Positions 61,473 to 64,000 of a stretch of 64,000 nt of DNA are shown piece by piece. This DNA is from Myxococcota bacterium (GTDB lineage Bacteria > Myxococcota_A > UBA796): contig JAQXDW010000027.1 of assembly GCA_029251165.1 (NCBI GenBank), positions 1-64,000 on the forward strand, read 5' to 3'. The notes beneath the pieces were generated by a model. That model was not told the DNA's origin. It saw only the letters and a list, made by a program, of their open reading frames with translations, and made no database searches. The position numbers and the translations under genes were made by a program. Within the stretch, counting starts at the first letter, position 1. Every line of letters starts with the position of its first letter.

Positions 61473-63047
61473 GTGACTGATCGGCTCCTCATTCTCGCCC
61501 TCATGCTCCTCCGCGCAGCCTGGAGCATCGAGACGCTCCTCGCCAATCCGTACCGCTTCCGCAACCACGAGGAGGCCTACAACGCCACCGTCGGCTGGCT
61601 CGTCTGGCACGGCGGCCTCTGGGGCGATCTCCTCCGCCTCCAGTACCGAACCTTCTGCGGTGGCTGCACCGTCGTCTCTGTTGCGGCCGCGCCGCTCCTG
61701 GGCATCCTCGGGGATCGCTTCTTCGTCTGGAAGGGGCTGGCGATTGCATGGGGAATGGTGACGGTCGGGGTGGCATTTGTGGCAGGGGCACGGCTGTGGG
61801 GCCGGCCCGCTGGCATCGCCCTGGCGCTCCTGCTGGCGCTGCCGCCGCGCGGGCTCTCGGAGTCGGCGCTGATGCTGTGGGGGAACCACCAAGAGACGGC
61901 GCTGTTCCTGGTGGTGTGCCTCGCGCTGCTGCCGCGTGGCGGGCTTGCGCTGGGCGTGATGCTGGGGGCGAGCCTGTGGTTCTGCCGGACGAGCGGCTAC
62001 TTCGTGGCGGTGCTGCTGCCGCTGGCGCTGCTTCGTCCAGGCCGCCGGCGGCTGCTGGCAGGGCTGGCGGTGGGGCTGACGCCGCTGCTGCTGGAGGCCG
62101 GGGCGGGCGCGTCTGGTCAGGTCTCGATGCGGCCGACGGACCACCTGCTTCCGGAGGGGCTGTCGGGGGCGTGGCGGCGGCTGACCCTGCTGCTGAGTCC
62201 GACAGCGCTGGCGCCCCGGCTCCTGCTGTCCCGAGATGCTGCGGTGGCGGCTGGTCTGGTCCTGTGTAACGCAGCTGTTTCGGTGGTCGTGCTCGCTCGA
62301 CAGCGCCGCTGGCTTCCCCTGCTGCTGGCGGCATCGTTTGTCGCGGCGTTTGTCCTCAGCGGCTTCAACGTCCCGCTGCCCGGTCGGGTGCTTCCGGTGG
62401 TCAACATGCGCTACCACACCCCGTGGATGCTGCTGCTCCTCCTCCTTCCCGCCGCCGCAGTGGTCTCGCGGCGAGGCGCTGCGCTGCTGGTGGTTCCGCT
62501 TCTGGTCGCGCTGTCGGGGCCGCTGAGCCGCACCGGATCGTCTCCAGAGGGCATCCCCTGGCAGGCTCCCGCGACCAACCGGTGGCACATGCTGAGCGCC
62601 GGAGCGGTGCGACTGAGCCCGGACGCCCTCACGGGAAGCCGAGACCCGACTGCAGATGAATACATCTCGTTACTCCGTGGGTTTCGATCGGGTGAGCCCG
62701 AGGACTCGGAGGCGGTCATGGCTGGGGTTGCGCTCGGTGGAGGGGAGGGGTCTGCAGCAGCGCTGTCGGTGGTCCGGGCGCTGCGTGGAGCGGTGCCTGG
62801 GCATGACCTTGGCGAGGGCTTTCGCCTCACCGCACGCTGCCAGCGACCAGAACCGGCGGCGTTCTGTGCGTGCGTGCAGGCAGACGCGCCCAGCCCGGAG
62901 GTCCTTCAAGGGGTCGGTGCTGCGACCGCCGATCCCTGGCGCAGTCCGGCAGACATCGCAGCGATTGAGGACTGCCTCGGACCAGCGTTCAGCGAGGGGC
63001 TCCAGCATCCCTTGTCGGGCCTGGCGACCTGGGGCGGCCAGCACTGA
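61473..63047 (+). CDS. Polytopic membrane protein, GT-C glycosyltransferase-like
   Basis: 524 aa from GTG. About ten hydrophobic helices cover residues ~5-350, followed by a periplasmic C-terminal part of ~160 residues with a few Cys ('CQRPEPAAFCACVQAD'). The first outer loop contains an acidic 'NHEEAYNATVGWLVW' that could be the catalytic acid site of a GT-C (ArnT/PMT-like) enzyme using a lipid-linked sugar. The match is by layout only; it could also be a transport-like protein. Confidence 0.6.
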   Translation: MTDRLLILALMLLRAAWSIETLLANPYRFRNHEEAYNATVGWLVWHGGLWGDLLRLQYRTFCGGCTVVSVAAAPLLGILGDRFFVWKGLAIAWGMVTVGVAFVAGARLWGRPAGIALALLLALPPRGLSESALMLWGNHQETALFLVVCLALLPRGGLALGVMLGASLWFCRTSGYFVAVLLPLALLRPGRRRLLAGLAVGLTPLLLEAGAGASGQVSMRPTDHLLPEGLSGAWRRLTLLLSPTALAPRLLLSRDAAVAAGLVLCNAAVSVVVLARQRRWLPLLLAASFVAAFVLSGFNVPLPGRVLPVVNMRYHTPWMLLLLLLPAAAVVSRRGAALLVVPLLVALSGPLSRTGSSPEGIPWQAPATNRWHMLSAGAVRLSPDALTGSRDPTADEYISLLRGFRSGEPEDSEAVMAGVALGGGEGSAAALSVVRALRGAVPGHDLGEGFRLTARCQRPEPAAFCACVQADAPSPEVLQGVGAATADPWRSPADIAAIEDCLGPAFSEGLQHPLSGLATWGGQH

Positions 63048-63097
63048 GCCGCTTCCTTATCGGTTAATTCTGGTGTTGTACAAGTGTAACGTTCTCT

Positions 63098-63913
63098 TTA
63101 GCCTGGAAGGATGACCAGCGGCGCGATCACATCCCGCTCGGCGGTGCTTATCCGGATCTCCCAGCGAATTCGGCGGGTCGGCAGCAGCAGAGAGGCGGTG
63201 ATGTCTGGAGGGATTGCCACCGCTGCTTGTCGGGCGTCCGGCTCGCCGCGCAGGGGAATCTGACCCTCGCAGACGATTCGTGCCTCGACCGTCCAGCGGT
63301 AGATCGTGCGCCGACCGGAGCGGTGATTCTCGACGACCTCCCGCCGGGCGGCCTCCTCGATGCGAACAAGCCGCCATGCGTAGGCCAATACCTGATCGTC
63401 GCAGGACAGCTGCACGGTCTCGCCGGGGCTGGTTGTTGTGTTGCTGAGCCGCAGCGGCTGCTTCGTGAGCATCGTCCAGGCCCGGTCGAACCACGAGACG
63501 CCGTAGTGCTTCTTCCACGCCTTTGACCATGCCGCCGACAGCCCTTCCCGATCGGTCAGGGGGCCAGGGGTGAGGGTGAGCGGCACTCGGGCGATGGTGT
63601 CTGGTTGGTCTGCGGACCACTGGATGCGGGCGGTCAGCGCCCACTGAACCGAGACGAGGTGTCCCTCGTGGCTGAGCGGGTGGAGCGGGAGCTGGATTGA
63701 GAAATTGTAGGTTACGCCTTCAGAAAGGGTACCATGGTCCAGCTTCTGCTCGGTGGCGACCACCACCTCATCGGTGTCCCGCTCAGGCCCCCGGGCGGCC
63801 CACCACAGCCGGAGAAGCAGCGCCTCGCAGGAGCCCGCGGTCTCGTCGAGATGAAGGGTGCCGGTGACCAATGCTCCTGGAGGGAAGCGATCTGTCTGCA
63901 GCACCAGCCTCAT
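63098..63913 (-). CDS. Arrestin-like protein
   Basis: 271 aa, no signal peptide. Two beta-rich halves joined by a helical insert ('LSAAWSKAWKKHYGVSWFDRAW'). The first half follows arrestin N-domains: 'PPGALVTGTLHLDE', 'LLLRLWWAARGPE', then 'YNFSIQLPLHPLSHEGHLVSVQWALTARI'. The second half has 'SCDDQVLAYAWRLVRIEEA' and 'TRRIRWEIRISTAERD', as in the C-domain. Related bacterial folds are Spo0M and Vps26-like proteins. The fold call is by pattern. It overlaps the upstream partial gene by 4 bp. Confidence 0.55.
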   Translation of the reverse strand: MRLVLQTDRFPPGALVTGTLHLDETAGSCEALLLRLWWAARGPERDTDEVVVATEQKLDHGTLSEGVTYNFSIQLPLHPLSHEGHLVSVQWALTARIQWSADQPDTIARVPLTLTPGPLTDREGLSAAWSKAWKKHYGVSWFDRAWTMLTKQPLRLSNTTTSPGETVQLSCDDQVLAYAWRLVRIEEAARREVVENHRSGRRTIYRWTVEARIVCEGQIPLRGEPDARQAAVAIPPDITASLLLPTRRIRWEIRISTAERDVIAPLVILPG

Positions 63914-64000
63914 GTCGTCGCAGCATCCACAGCGTCCGTCCCCCAGCGCCCGCGCAGGAAGTCCACCATGCCCTCCAGGGCCTCGACCGCCTTCGGTCCT
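63910..64000 (-). CDS. C-terminal end of an unknown gene (partial)
   Basis: An open frame runs in from beyond the window and ends in an ATGA overlap with the arrestin-like gene. The visible end reads 'KAVEALEGMVDFLRGRWG...', a helical, protein-like sequence. Too little is visible for a call; the overlap shows the two genes share an operon. Confidence 0.6.
   Translation of the reverse strand, partial: GPKAVEALEGMVDFLRGRWGTDAVDAATT

Noticed and set aside
61317-62588. Upstream part of the 1105-aa minus-strand ORF
   Set aside because: Gln/Arg/Pro-rich antisense shadow of the GT-C-like gene; the WD40 protein starts near 61316.

Overview
The window is about 64 kb of high-GC bacterial chromosome. 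It begins inside the 3' end of a 23S rRNA gene, followed by a 5S rRNA with a strong terminator, and then carries roughly 48 protein genes on both strands. The organism looks like a Gram-negative of the former Deltaproteobacteria, most likely Myxococcota. The signs are MopE-type 'CDGxDNDCDG' repeat lipoproteins, a eukaryote-like Ser/Thr kinase in an operon with TPR proteins, many lipoproteins, an alpha-2-macroglobulin and WD40 propellers. This placement comes from gene content, not from a phylogeny. No tRNA genes, CRISPR arrays, insertion sequences, phage genes or replication origin were seen.

Layout. 1-667: 23S end, 5S, terminator. 788-4363 (minus): Ser/Thr kinase, TPR membrane protein and a type-1 periplasmic binding lipoprotein, directly abutting. 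4632-8130 (minus): pirin, a 60-aa ORF, homogentisate 1,2-dioxygenase and the two subunits of a 3-oxoacid CoA-transferase, chained by overlapping start/stop codons and divergent from a LysR regulator with a good palindromic operator. 9099-9786: a decayed old yellow enzyme gene. 9856-19010: sulfatase-like lipoprotein, low-molecular-weight tyrosine phosphatase, a COA1/TPR protein, an operon of UPF1-like helicase, penicillin-binding protein 1C and an arylsulfotransferase-like lipoprotein, then GTP cyclohydrolase II. 19325-29790: small unknown proteins, a TIGR00725 protein, a second sulfatase-like lipoprotein, a transglutaminase-like protein, PEP carboxylase, an amidase and a second arylsulfotransferase-like lipoprotein.

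30043-40763 holds a two-gene unit: a 1657-aa secreted protein of repeated beta modules, translationally coupled to a 1916-aa alpha-2-macroglobulin whose thioester motif is lost. 40843-51580 is an accessory surface/lipid zone with Asp-Ala-linker and MopE-like lipoproteins, an M48 protease, a flippase-like membrane protein and four different alpha/beta hydrolases, one of them resembling animal lipid-droplet-associated hydrolase. In this zone the lipoprotein at 47918-49567 joins MopE-type calcium repeats to a near-complete olfactomedin domain, a fold mainly known from animals. 51595-64000 holds a large unknown protein, an SDR/START-like/outer-membrane/OmpA gene series, a DUF1456 protein, a duplicated MotA-like membrane protein, a WD40 protein with 14 blades, a GT-C-like membrane protein and an arrestin-like protein.

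Themes. The cell envelope dominates: at least 14 predicted lipoproteins, several with signal peptides of only 7-8 residues before the lipobox Cys. Families better known from eukaryotes recur (olfactomedin, LDAH, COA1, arrestin, START, A2M, WD40, UPF1). The best candidates for undescribed biology are the MopE-olfactomedin lipoprotein, the giant beta-module protein coupled to the thioester-less A2M, and the ultrashort lipoprotein signals.
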